Assembly (NCBI GenBank): GCA_934661165.1
Contig: CAKUJB010000034.1
Coordinates: 1 to 15,363, forward strand
Source of the DNA: an uncultured Microbacteriaceae bacterium
GTDB taxonomy: Bacteria; Actinomycetota; Actinomycetes; Actinomycetales; Microbacteriaceae
Direction: 5' to 3'
Length of the DNA stretch: 15,363 nucleotides
Each line of letters opens with the position of its first letter. The first letter of the stretch is position 1. The notes below the pieces were generated by a model. That model saw nothing but the letters and a program-made list of their open reading frames with translations, searched no databases and had not been told where the DNA came from. Both the position numbers and the translations under genes were made by a program. This document shows positions 7,579 through 14,682 of the stretch, one piece after another.

Positions 7579-8406
7579 ATGACGATGATGGCGATCGACA
7601 CTGCGTACGCGAGCTTCCCGCTCGCGCGCGCGCTGACGCCCGGTCTCGAGGTGGTCGACCGCATCGATTCGACGAATGCGGAGCTCGCCCGCCGCGAGCG
7701 CCTCGCCCCGCAGCCGCACTTCGCCTCGCTCGTGACGCTCGAGCAGACCGCGGGTCGCGGCCGCCTCGGCCGCACCTGGACCGCCGCGCCCGGCTCCTCG
7801 GTCGCGATCTCGGTCGTCATCCGTCCCGAGGCCGTGCCGCAGGCGAAGTGGGGGCTCCTCACGCTGCTCGGCGGGCTCGCGGCCCGGGAGGCGATCGCGA
7901 CGCAGCTGCCCGGCGCGGACGTCTCGCTCAAGTGGCCGAACGACGTGCTCATCGGCGGCCGCAAGGTCGCCGGGGTGCTCGCGCAGCTCGTGCCCGAGTC
8001 CGGCGCGGTCATCCTCGGCGTCGGCATGAACACGGCGATGACGACGGAGCAGCTCCCGGTCCCGACCGCGACGTCGATCGCGATCGCGTCGGGCGCGACG
8101 CACGGCCGCGACGCGTGCCGGCTCGCCGACGACGTCGTGACCGAGTTCCTCGCCGCGCTCGCCGGGCTCGTCGCCCGGTTCGAGGCGGCGCGCGGCGACA
8201 TCGACCTCGCGGGCCTGCGCGACCAGCTCGAGGCGGTCTGCGGCACGCTCGGCGAGTCGGTCCGGGTCGAGCTGCCGAACGGCGAGGACGTCCGCGGCCA
8301 GGCGATCGGCATCGGCGCCGACGGCTCGCTGCTCATCGCGACGCCGGACGGCGGCACGCCCGCCGAGGTGTTCGCCGGCGACGTGACGCACCTGCGCCAC
8401 GCCTGA
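7579..8406 (+). CDS. birA: Biotin--[acetyl-CoA-carboxylase] ligase
   Basis: A 275-residue biotin protein ligase that makes biotinyl-AMP and attaches biotin to the EAMKM lysine of AccA. Motifs are DRIDSTNAEL (27-36), the biotinyl-AMP loop TAGRGRLGRTW (57-67), SLKWPNDVLIGGRKVAGVLAQ (116-136) and GVGMNTAM. A C-terminal small beta domain (VRVELPNGEDVRGQAIGIG) closes the protein. There is no N-terminal winged-helix domain, so it is a class I ligase that should not act as a repressor. ATG 7579 is chosen because GGAAAG is 7 nt upstream and the extension to 7501 contains no family sequence. It is divergent from accD and 60 nt upstream of the PH-domain gene. birA beside acyl-CoA carboxylase genes is a conserved actinobacterial arrangement. 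Confidence 0.95.
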   Translation: MTMMAIDTAYASFPLARALTPGLEVVDRIDSTNAELARRERLAPQPHFASLVTLEQTAGRGRLGRTWTAAPGSSVAISVVIRPEAVPQAKWGLLTLLGGLAAREAIATQLPGADVSLKWPNDVLIGGRKVAGVLAQLVPESGAVILGVGMNTAMTTEQLPVPTATSIAIASGATHGRDACRLADDVVTEFLAALAGLVARFEAARGDIDLAGLRDQLEAVCGTLGESVRVELPNGEDVRGQAIGIGADGSLLIATPDGGTPAEVFAGDVTHLRHA

Positions 8407-8454
8407 GTCGGCGTCGGCGCGGCGGGGGGCCGCGAGGCGCCCGCCGGAGTGCGA

Positions 8455-8466
8455 TATCAATGAGCC
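8455..8466 (+). promoter_or_regulatory. Possible leaderless promoter of the PH-domain gene
   Basis: GATATCAATG at 8453-8462 is a rare AT-rich patch. TATCAA (8455-8460) stands 6 nt before GTG 8467, at the same distance as the TAGGCT boxes, although the final T of TANNNT is missing. The gene could instead simply be transcribed from birA. Confidence 0.35.
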
Positions 8467-8976
8467 GTGACGCTCGGTGAACGCGACCCGGAGGCGAAGG
8501 TCGCCGACCTCCGCTCGAACGCGCTCGTGCTCGCGATCCCGAGCCTCCTCCTGCTCGTCGTCGCGGCGGCGCTCGGCTTCGTCTACTTCCGCCTGCCCGA
8601 GGAGTGGCAGCGCTGGACCGCGATCGGGACCGCCGCATTCGTCGTGCTCGTCGGCTTCGTGCTGCCGCTGGCTGCCTGGCTCGCGCGCCGCTACACGGTG
8701 ACGACCCGGCGCACGATCATCCGCGACGGGCTCGTGCGGCGCTCGCGGCGGGAGATCCTCCACGCGAAGGTCGTCGAGGTCCGCCTCGAGCGCCACCCCG
8801 GCCAGGCGCTCGCCGGCAGCGGGCACGTCATCCTCGACCTCGGTCAGGGCGGGCGCGCGGTGCTCCGGGGCGTGCGCAGTCCGCGCCTCGTCCAGGAGGC
8901 GCTCACCGACCTCGTCGAGGCGCAGCGGGTCGAGGCTGGCCGCCGCTCCACGGGCGACACCGGCCACCCCCGCTGA
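8467..8976 (+). CDS. Small membrane protein with a bacterial PH (YdbS-like) domain
   Basis: A 169-residue protein with two predicted membrane segments (about 18-41 and 51-73), followed by a bPH_2/DUF304-type beta domain beginning RYTVTTRRTIIRDGLVRRSR (75-94) and IL-HAKVVEVRLER (97-109). The pattern of a membrane hairpin plus YTVTxxRIIxRxG is typical of this family. Its function is not established; a membrane or lipid-associated role is inferred. The orthologous position, between birA and a GtrA gene, is occupied by a PH protein in mycobacteria, which suggests old linkage to the carboxylase locus. GTG 8467 is the earliest in-frame start and leads directly into the conserved part. The gene ends 6 nt before the stop of the opposing GtrA-GT2 gene, so the two transcripts converge tightly. 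Confidence 0.88.
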   Translation: MTLGERDPEAKVADLRSNALVLAIPSLLLLVVAAALGFVYFRLPEEWQRWTAIGTAAFVVLVGFVLPLAAWLARRYTVTTRRTIIRDGLVRRSRREILHAKVVEVRLERHPGQALAGSGHVILDLGQGGRAVLRGVRSPRLVQEALTDLVEAQRVEAGRRSTGDTGHPR

Positions 8977-8982
8977 CGACGC

Positions 8983-10182
8983 TCAGCGGCCGGTGAGGAG
9001 CCGGGCGAGGCCCCAGCGCGTCACGAGGGCCATCGCCTCGAGGACGACCCCGGACGACATCTTCGACCGACCGGCGGTGCGCTCGCGGAACTCGATCGGC
9101 ACCTCGGCGATCCGCCAGCCCGCGTCGTGCGTGCGCAGCGCGAGATCGATCTGGAATGCGTAGCCCCGCGACCGCACGTCCGGCCCCAGCTCGCGCAGCA
9201 CCTCGGCCCGGTAGGCCCGGTACCCGGCCGTGACGTCGCGGACGGGGACGCCAAGCATGAAGCGGGCGTACGCATTCGCCGCCCGGCTCAGCGCGAGGCG
9301 CCGCCACGGCCAGTTCACGACCGAGCCGCCCTCGACCCAGCGGGAGCCGACGACGAGGCCGACCCCGGGGTCGGCCGCGAGCCGGTCGAGCATGACGGGC
9401 AGCGCGCTCGCGGGGTGCGAGCCGTCCGCGTCCATCTCGACGAGGACGGTCGCGCCGCCCTCGAGCCCGACGTCGAAGCCCGCGAGGTACGCCCGGCCGA
9501 GCCCCTCCTTGCGGTGGCGGTGCAGGACGCGGACCCGGTGGTCGGCCGCGGCGAGCGCATCGGCGATCGCGCCCGTGCCGTCCGGGCTGCCGTCGTCGAC
9601 GACGAGCACGCCGACCTCGGGCGCGGCCTCGAGCACTGCGGCGACCTGCCGCGGCAGCGACTCGACCTCGTTGTACGTCGGGATGACGACGAGCGTCGAC
9701 GACGGCGCGACGGGGCCGCCCTCGCGGTGGGACCGCGTCGGCTCGACGACCGCCGTGCCGCGATCGCGGCGGAAGACCCAGACGCGGTAGAACACGAAGC
9801 GGAACGCGGTGCCGAGGGCGAGGCCGACGACGTTCTTCGCGATGTTGTCGGCGAGCAGGCTCGTGAAGCCGAGGACGTAGTGCGACAGCCACAGGCAGCC
9901 GAGCGCGATGAGTGACCCGGCGATCGAGACGACGAAGAACTCGAGCATCTCGGCGAGAGCCTCGCGGCGTCGCTCGACGCGGAACGTCCAGTAGCGGTTG
10001 CCGATCCAGTTGACGAGGATCGCGAGCCCCGTCGAGATGACGGTCGCCCAGAGCGGCCCGTGCTCGACCCGATCCGGGGCGAGGATCGTGACGCGGAGGA
10101 TGTTGAAGACGGCGACGTCGACGATGAGTCCGCCGAGGCCCACGACGACGAAGCGCGTGAACTGGCTGACGACCTCTCGCAC
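8983..10182 (-). CDS. GtrA membrane domain fused to polyprenol-phosphate mannosyltransferase-like GT2
   Basis: A 399-residue two-domain protein. Residues 8-138 form a GtrA domain (FVVVGLGGLIVDVAVFNILR, NWIGNRYWTF, KNVVGLALGTAFRFVFYRVWVF) with about four membrane segments; GtrA proteins are linked to flipping or presenting polyprenol-linked sugars. After a hydrophilic linker (139-160) comes a GT2 domain with IPTYNEVESLP (167-177), VVDDGSPDGT (194-203), MDADGSHP (250-257), GSRWVEGGSVVNWPW (279-293), DVTAGYRAYR (316-325) and RSRGYAFQIDLALR (337-350), which closely match polyprenol monophosphomannose synthases. It has no C-terminal membrane anchor, so the GtrA part anchors it. The usual fusion order I know is GT2 first; here GtrA is first. 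GTG 10182 has GAGGAG 4 nt upstream. It is divergent from purK. Sugar and acceptor remain inferred. Confidence 0.92.
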   Translation of the reverse strand: MREVVSQFTRFVVVGLGGLIVDVAVFNILRVTILAPDRVEHGPLWATVISTGLAILVNWIGNRYWTFRVERRREALAEMLEFFVVSIAGSLIALGCLWLSHYVLGFTSLLADNIAKNVVGLALGTAFRFVFYRVWVFRRDRGTAVVEPTRSHREGGPVAPSSTLVVIPTYNEVESLPRQVAAVLEAAPEVGVLVVDDGSPDGTGAIADALAAADHRVRVLHRHRKEGLGRAYLAGFDVGLEGGATVLVEMDADGSHPASALPVMLDRLAADPGVGLVVGSRWVEGGSVVNWPWRRLALSRAANAYARFMLGVPVRDVTAGYRAYRAEVLRELGPDVRSRGYAFQIDLALRTHDAGWRIAEVPIEFRERTAGRSKMSSGVVLEAMALVTRWGLARLLTGR

Positions 10183-10228
10183 CGCGCTCCTCTGCTGTGG
10201 ACGGCGAACGCCTGAGTGTATCTAGACT
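10183..10228. promoter_or_regulatory. Back-to-back promoters of purK (+) and GtrA-GT2 (-)
   Basis: On the plus strand TAGACT (10223-10228) stands 7 nt before GTG 10236 of purK, a leaderless layout. On the minus strand TACACT (10220-10215) stands about 33 nt before GTG 10182, with GAGGAG at 10192-10187 as ribosome site. The two -10 boxes are only 2 bp apart, so binding at one should hinder the other. The -35 elements are not recognisable. Confidence 0.55.
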
Positions 10229-10235
10229 TGCCCGG

Positions 10236-11354
10236 GTGAGGATCGGGGTCGTCGGCGGCGGGCAGCTCGCCCGGATGATGATCCCCGCCGCGATCCAGCT
10301 CGGCCTCGAGCTCGAGGTGCTCGCCGAGACGGCGGACGCCTCCGCGCGGCTCGCGGCGACCGCCGTCGGGGACACGCTCGACCTCGACACCGTGCTCGAG
10401 TTCGGCCGCCGCGTCGACGTCCTCACCTTCGACCACGAGCACGTCCCGCAGCCCGTGCTCGCCGCGCTCGTCGACGCGGGCGTCGCCGTCCGGCCCGGCC
10501 CGGAGGCGCTGCTCCACGCGCAGGACAAGATCCGGATGCGGCAGCGGCTCGAGGCCCTCGGCTTCCCGGTGCCCGAGTGGGCGCCGGTGGCGACGGCGGG
10601 CGAGCTCGACGCATTCCTCGCGGCGCACGGCGGCGTCGCGGTGCTCAAGACCGCGCGCGGCGGCTACGACGGCAAGGGGGTGCGCGTCGTGCGCTCCGGC
10701 GCCGAGGCCGCCGACTGGCTCGAGGCCGCCGCGGCCGGCGGACCGCCGCTGCTCGTCGAGGAGGCCGTCGCCTTCACCCGCGAGCTCGCGCAGCAGGTCG
10801 CGCGGCGCCCCGGCGGCGAGATCGCCGTCTACCCGCTCGTCGAGTCGGTGCAGCGCGACGGCGTGTGCGCCGAGGTCATCGCACCGGCCCCGCACGCCGG
10901 CCGGGTCGCGCAGGCCGCGGCGCGCGTCGCGACCGGCATCGCCGAGGCGCTCGACGTGACGGGGATGCTCGCCGTCGAGCTCTTCGAGACCGACGACGGC
11001 CGGATCCTCGTCAACGAGCTCGCGATGCGCCCGCACAACTCCGGCCACTGGTCGATCGAGGGCGCGGTGACCTCGCAGTTCGAGCAGCACCTGCGCGCCG
11101 TCGCCGACCTGCCGCTCGGGACCGCCGATGCGCGCGAGCCGTGGACGGTCATGGTGAACATCCTCGGCGGGCCCGCCGACGGCGACCTCGACCGCGCGCG
11201 GCGCCTCGCGCTCGCGGGGCAGCCCGGTGCCGCCGTCCACCTCTACGGCAAGTCGGTGCGCCCCGGCCGCAAGCTCGGCCACGTCACCGTCACGGGCGCG
11301 GACCTCGACGACGTCGCGTACCGGGCCCGCGCGGCGGCCGAGGCCTTCGCCTGA
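10236..11354 (+). CDS. purK: N5-carboxyaminoimidazole ribonucleotide synthase
   Basis: A 372-residue ATP-grasp enzyme of de novo purine synthesis that converts AIR, ATP and bicarbonate to N5-CAIR in the cytoplasm. It starts with the nucleotide-binding GVVGGGQLARMM (4-15). The family residues TFDHEHVP (about 67-74), HAQDKIRMRQ, the ATP loop KTARGGYDGKGVRVV and the C-terminal active-site stretch NELAMRPHNSGHWSIEGA with TSQFEQHLRA are all present, so it looks fully active. Length is normal. GTG 10236 is chosen because it begins exactly at the conserved MRIGVVGGGQ and follows TAGACT by 7 nt; an extension to 10197 would run over the promoter. Its product is the substrate of PurE, encoded next, though a 213-nt gap with its own promoter separates them. 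Confidence 0.96.
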   Translation: MRIGVVGGGQLARMMIPAAIQLGLELEVLAETADASARLAATAVGDTLDLDTVLEFGRRVDVLTFDHEHVPQPVLAALVDAGVAVRPGPEALLHAQDKIRMRQRLEALGFPVPEWAPVATAGELDAFLAAHGGVAVLKTARGGYDGKGVRVVRSGAEAADWLEAAAAGGPPLLVEEAVAFTRELAQQVARRPGGEIAVYPLVESVQRDGVCAEVIAPAPHAGRVAQAAARVATGIAEALDVTGMLAVELFETDDGRILVNELAMRPHNSGHWSIEGAVTSQFEQHLRAVADLPLGTADAREPWTVMVNILGGPADGDLDRARRLALAGQPGAAVHLYGKSVRPGRKLGHVTVTGADLDDVAYRARAAAEAFA

Positions 11355-11567
11355 GCCGCGCCCCGCGCATTCCTCCCGCGCGCCCTGCGCCTTGCGCCCT
11401 GCCCGCCCCGCCCGCCCCGCAGCCGTCCCGTGCCGTTCGATGCATACGTTTTCGCCGCGTGCATACGTTTTTTCATGTGCACGGAGCGCAAACATATGCA
11501 TCGAGGGATTCGGGGGCGGGCTGCGCGCCTCCAGGGGATTCGCGGGCTGCGCGCCTAGGGTCGTCGC
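11355..11567. promoter_or_regulatory. purK-purE gap with AT-rich triple motif and purE promoter
   Basis: The gap starts with C-rich sequence, then holds three copies of TGCATAYGTTT: plus TCGATGCATACGTTT (11437-11451), plus GTGCATACGTTTTTT (11459-11473), and an inverted copy AAACATATGCATCGA (11490-11504). The first and third form a 15-bp inverted repeat with one C/T difference. Next comes a tandem imperfect repeat, GGGATTCG followed by CGGGCTGCGCGCCT (11505-11530 and 11535-11556). TAGGGT (11556-11561) stands 6 nt before GTG 11568. The motifs lie 50-120 bp upstream of the -10, a fitting place for an activator, an operator, or a terminator of purK. No known regulator site is recognised. Confidence 0.55.
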
Positions 11568-12167
11568 GTGACCGGCGCGACCCCAGCAGCGACGACCGCG
11601 ACGCCCGCGGGACCGCCGCTCGTCGCCGTCGTCATGGGCTCGGACTCCGACTGGCCCGTCATGTCGGCCGCCGCGGAGGCGCTCGCCGACCTCGGCGTCG
11701 CGCACCACGTCGAGATCGTGTCGGCGCATCGCACGCCGGACAAGCTCATGGCCTTCGGCAAGGGCGCGGTCGGCCGCGGGTACCGCGTCATCATCGCGGG
11801 CGCCGGCGGCGCGGCCCATCTGCCCGGCATGCTCGCGAGCGTCACGAGCCTGCCGGTCATCGGCGTGCCGGTCCCGCTCAAGACGCTCGACGGCCTCGAC
11901 TCGCTGCTGTCGATCGTGCAGATGCCGGCTGGGATCCCCGTCGCGACCGTCGCGATCGGCGGCGCGAGGAATGCGGGACTGCTCGCGGCGCGCATCCTCG
12001 CGACGAGCGATGACGCGCTCCGGGCACGGCTCGACGATCACGCGACGGATCTCGCCGCCCTCGTCGAGGAGAAGGACCGGGCGCTCCGGGCGCGGATCGC
12101 GGCGACGGGGGCCGCCGAGGGCGGGGATGCGGCGGGCGCTGCGGGACCGGGGCAGGACCCCGCGTGA
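11568..12167 (+). CDS. purE: 5-(carboxyamino)imidazole ribonucleotide mutase
   Basis: A 199-residue class I PurE that rearranges N5-CAIR to CAIR; members form octamers in the cytoplasm. Motifs are VMGSDSDWPVM (22-32), the catalytic SAHRTPDKLM (51-60), AGAGGAAHLPGMLAS (77-91) and PVPLKTLDGLDSLLSIVQMP (101-120), followed by VATVAIGGARNAGLLAARIL. A variable N-terminal tail of about 17 Ala/Thr/Pro residues and a long charged C-terminal tail (after about residue 150) make it somewhat longer than the usual 160-170 residues. GTG 11568 follows TAGGGT by 6 nt. The stop TGA overlaps the GTG of the LCP gene as GTGA, suggesting that the two are translated from the same message. Confidence 0.95.
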   Translation: MTGATPAATTATPAGPPLVAVVMGSDSDWPVMSAAAEALADLGVAHHVEIVSAHRTPDKLMAFGKGAVGRGYRVIIAGAGGAAHLPGMLASVTSLPVIGVPVPLKTLDGLDSLLSIVQMPAGIPVATVAIGGARNAGLLAARILATSDDALRARLDDHATDLAALVEEKDRALRARIAATGAAEGGDAAGAAGPGQDPA

Positions 12168-13732
12168 GCTGGCAGTCGCCGCCGCGGCGACCCGGCGGGG
12201 CCGGGTCCGGCGGTTCGGGATCCGGGGGCTCCGGGGCGGGCACGAGCGGCGTCGCGCCGCGTGCGTCGCGACCGACCGGGGAGCGGCCGGCGAGCGGCGG
12301 GTCGAACGGCTCGGCGCGGCCGGCGGCGCCGAGGTCCGGCGCGAGCCGCCCCTCCAGCGCCCTCGCGGCCCAGCCCATCCGCCACCCGGACACCGACGAC
12401 ACCTCGTCGATGACGCGCCGGGCGTGGTGGCTCATCGCGCTCAACGTCCTCATCCCGGGCTCGGCGCAGTCGCTCGCGGGCAACCGCCGGCTCGGTCGCG
12501 TCGGCCTCGCCGCGACGCTCATCGGCTGGCTCCTCGTCGTCGCGACGATCGTCTTCGTCCTGACGAACCGCGCCGGCGCGGTGACGTTCTTCACCCACCC
12601 CGTCGTGCTGACGGTGGTGCAGATCCTCGCGGTCGCGTACCTCGCGCTGTGGATCGTGCTCACCCTCGACACGCTCCGCCTCGTGCGGCTGCGGTGGATC
12701 CCGCCGGCGGCGCGGCTCGGGGTGCCGGCCGCCGCGCTCGTGCTGCTCACCGCATTCACCGCGAGCGGCGCATATGCCGTCACGGCGCTCGGGGTGACCC
12801 GGGAGACGGTCGACGAGATCTTCGCTGCCGCGGGACCGGTCGAGCCGCCGATCGACGGGCGGTACAACTTCCTCGTCATCGGCGCGGACGCGGGCGAGGA
12901 CCGGGACGGCCTGCGCACCGACAGCGTCGCGGTCGTCAGCGTCAACGCGACGACGGGCGAGGCCGCGATGATCGGCATCCCGCGCAACATGTACGACGCG
13001 CCGTTCGCCGAGGGCAGCCCCATGCGGGCGCTCTACCCGGACGGCTACGGCGTCGGCGGCTGCCTGGTCGACGTCTGCCAGTTCAACTCGATCTACTCCG
13101 AGGTCGAGCTCTTCCGCGCCGAGCTGTACCCGGATGCCGAGGCGAACGGCTCCTCGCCCGGTATCGAGGCGGTCATCGATGCCGCCGAGGGCGTGACCGG
13201 CCTGACGATGCAGCACTTCGTGCTCGTCGACATGCACGGCTTCGAGGACATGATCAACGCGCTCGGCGGCGTGACGATCAACGTCGAGCAGGAGGTGCCG
13301 ATCTTCGCCGACGAGACCTTCACGACGGTCCTCGAGTACATCGGCCCCGGCGTCGTCGAGATGAACGGGTACTACGCGCTCTGGTACGCCCGGTCCCGGC
13401 ACGCGACGAGCGACTACGACCGGATGGAGCGTCAGCGGCAGGTGCAGGAGGCGCTGCTCCGGCAGTTCACGCCCGAGCGGCTGCTCGCGAGCTTCCAGGA
13501 GATCGCCGCGGCCGGCATCCAGCTCGTGCGCACGGACATCCCGCAGGCGATGCTCGGCACCTTCGTCGAGCTCGCGAACAAGGCGCGGGATCACGAGATC
13601 GTCAAGCTCAACCTCGTGCCGGACAACGGGGTCGACCCCGAGTACCCGGACTTCGTGTACATCCACGAGCTCGTCGCCTCGGTCGCGGAGCCCGTCGTCG
13701 ACCCGACGTCGACCCCGACGCCCGCGCCGTAG
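12164..13732 (+). CDS. LytR-CpsA-Psr (LCP) family envelope glycan transferase with four-helix N-terminus
   Basis: A 522-residue membrane protein. LCP enzymes transfer polyprenyl-linked glycans (teichoic acid, arabinogalactan, other wall polymers) to peptidoglycan outside the cell. Residues 1-82 are Gly/Ser/Pro-rich and probably disordered; four hydrophobic segments follow (about 87-104, 113-133, 146-168, 185-209). The LCP domain spans about 233-432: YNFLVIGADAGEDRDGLRTDSV with Arg251 and Asp253, IGIPRNMYD with Arg274 (an Asn where Asp is common), FVLVDMHGFEDMINALGGV, and WYARSRHATSDYDRMERQRQ (407-426) with the pyrophosphate-binding Arg pair. CLVDVC (300-305) may form a disulfide. Start GTG 12164 overlaps purE by 4 nt; ATG 12410 just before the first helix is an alternative. 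The neighbouring rmlD/rmlB suggest a rhamnose-containing polymer. Confidence 0.92.
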   Translation: MSWQSPPRRPGGAGSGGSGSGGSGAGTSGVAPRASRPTGERPASGGSNGSARPAAPRSGASRPSSALAAQPIRHPDTDDTSSMTRRAWWLIALNVLIPGSAQSLAGNRRLGRVGLAATLIGWLLVVATIVFVLTNRAGAVTFFTHPVVLTVVQILAVAYLALWIVLTLDTLRLVRLRWIPPAARLGVPAAALVLLTAFTASGAYAVTALGVTRETVDEIFAAAGPVEPPIDGRYNFLVIGADAGEDRDGLRTDSVAVVSVNATTGEAAMIGIPRNMYDAPFAEGSPMRALYPDGYGVGGCLVDVCQFNSIYSEVELFRAELYPDAEANGSSPGIEAVIDAAEGVTGLTMQHFVLVDMHGFEDMINALGGVTINVEQEVPIFADETFTTVLEYIGPGVVEMNGYYALWYARSRHATSDYDRMERQRQVQEALLRQFTPERLLASFQEIAAAGIQLVRTDIPQAMLGTFVELANKARDHEIVKLNLVPDNGVDPEYPDFVYIHELVASVAEPVVDPTSTPTPAP

Positions 13733-13740
13733 CCCGCGGG

Positions 13741-13819
13741 GCGGCGCGAACTCAGGAGATTCCGGGTTGATCGCCGCCATACGCGGACATGGCCCAGGAA
13801 TCTCCTGAGTTCGCGCCGC
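13741..13819. terminator. 79-bp palindrome with 23-bp perfect arms, likely bidirectional terminator
   Basis: The left arm (13741-13763, core GAACTCAGGAGATTCC) and the right arm (13797-13819, core GGAATCTCCTGAGTTC) are perfect inverted copies over 23 bp, with a 33-nt loop that includes the smaller hairpin CCGC-CATAC-GCGG. It fills the gap between the convergent LCP (stop 13732) and rmlD (stop 13825) genes. There is no T-run. The position supports a two-way terminator; the perfection and length also suit a dispersed palindromic repeat or small mobile element. Confidence 0.7.
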
Positions 13820-13824
13820 GCGGC

Positions 13825-14682
13825 TCAGGCGAAGGCGCCGGCGGCGAACGCCGCCGTGATCGCCGCGTCCCAGTCCCGCATGGGCGTCAGGTCGATGCGG
13901 CCCCAGGCGTCGTGCCCGAGCACCGAGTACGCGGGCCGCGGCGCCGGCCGCTGGAACGACGCCGAGTCCGTCGGCCGCACCCGCTCGGGGTCGAGGCCCG
14001 CGAGCTCGAAGACCCGCCGGGCGAAGCCGTACCAGCTCACCTCGCCCGCATTCGTCCCGTGGTAGATCCCGGCGGGCACGCCCGCGTCGATGAGCGCGAC
14101 GAGCTGCGCGGCGAGGTCGGCCGTCCACGTCGGCTGCCCGAGCTGGTCGGTCACGACGCTCACCGTCTCCCGCCCCGCGGCCAGCGACAGCATCGTCCGG
14201 GGGAAGGACGGCCCGTGCTCGCCGTACAGCCAGGCCGTCCGGACGATCGCGGTCCCGTCCCGGTAGGCGCCGATCGCGCGATCCTCCCCGGAGGCCTTCG
14301 TCATGCCGTACGCCGTCTTCGGGTTCCGCGGGTGCTCCTCGCGGTACGGGCGCACCTCGTTGCCGGAGAAGACGTAGTCGGTCGAGAGCTGGATGAACCG
14401 CGCCCGGTGCGCCCGAGCGGCCGTCGCGAGGTGCTCGGCGCCGAGCGCGTTGACCTCGTGCGCGAGGCTCGCGACCTGCTTGGAGGTCTCGACGTCGTCG
14501 ACCCGAGTCCACGCCGCGCAGTTGACGATGACGTCGAACCCCTCGAGGACCTCGAGCGCCGCGTCGGCGTCGGTGATGTCGAGCTCGGCGCGGGTGAGCG
14601 GCGTCGCCCGCGCGCCGAGCGCCGCGACGAGGTCGGTGCCGAGCATCCCGCCGGCGCCGACGACGGCGATCGACCCGCTCAC
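13825..14682 (-). CDS. rfbD: dTDP-4-dehydrorhamnose reductase
   Basis: A 285-residue short-chain dehydrogenase/reductase-type enzyme (RmlD/RfbD) that reduces dTDP-4-keto-L-rhamnose to dTDP-L-rhamnose with NAD(P)H in the cytoplasm. It shows the Rossmann start AVVGAGGMLGTDLV (6-19), DVIVNCAAWTRVDDVE (50-65), LSTDYVFSG (99-107), the catalytic pair in YGMTK (Tyr125, Lys129), and the family tail DQLGQPTWTADLA and RPAPRPAYSVLG. GTG 14682 overlaps the TGA of the upstream rfbB gene (GTGA, 4 nt), which decides the start against a longer reading from 14733 and implies coupled translation. With rfbB it supplies rhamnose donor for wall glycans; rmlD beside an LCP gene is also seen in mycobacteria. A bifunctional RmlC-RmlD fusion is ruled out by length. 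Confidence 0.95.
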   Translation of the reverse strand: MSGSIAVVGAGGMLGTDLVAALGARATPLTRAELDITDADAALEVLEGFDVIVNCAAWTRVDDVETSKQVASLAHEVNALGAEHLATAARAHRARFIQLSTDYVFSGNEVRPYREEHPRNPKTAYGMTKASGEDRAIGAYRDGTAIVRTAWLYGEHGPSFPRTMLSLAAGRETVSVVTDQLGQPTWTADLAAQLVALIDAGVPAGIYHGTNAGEVSWYGFARRVFELAGLDPERVRPTDSASFQRPAPRPAYSVLGHDAWGRIDLTPMRDWDAAITAAFAAGAFA

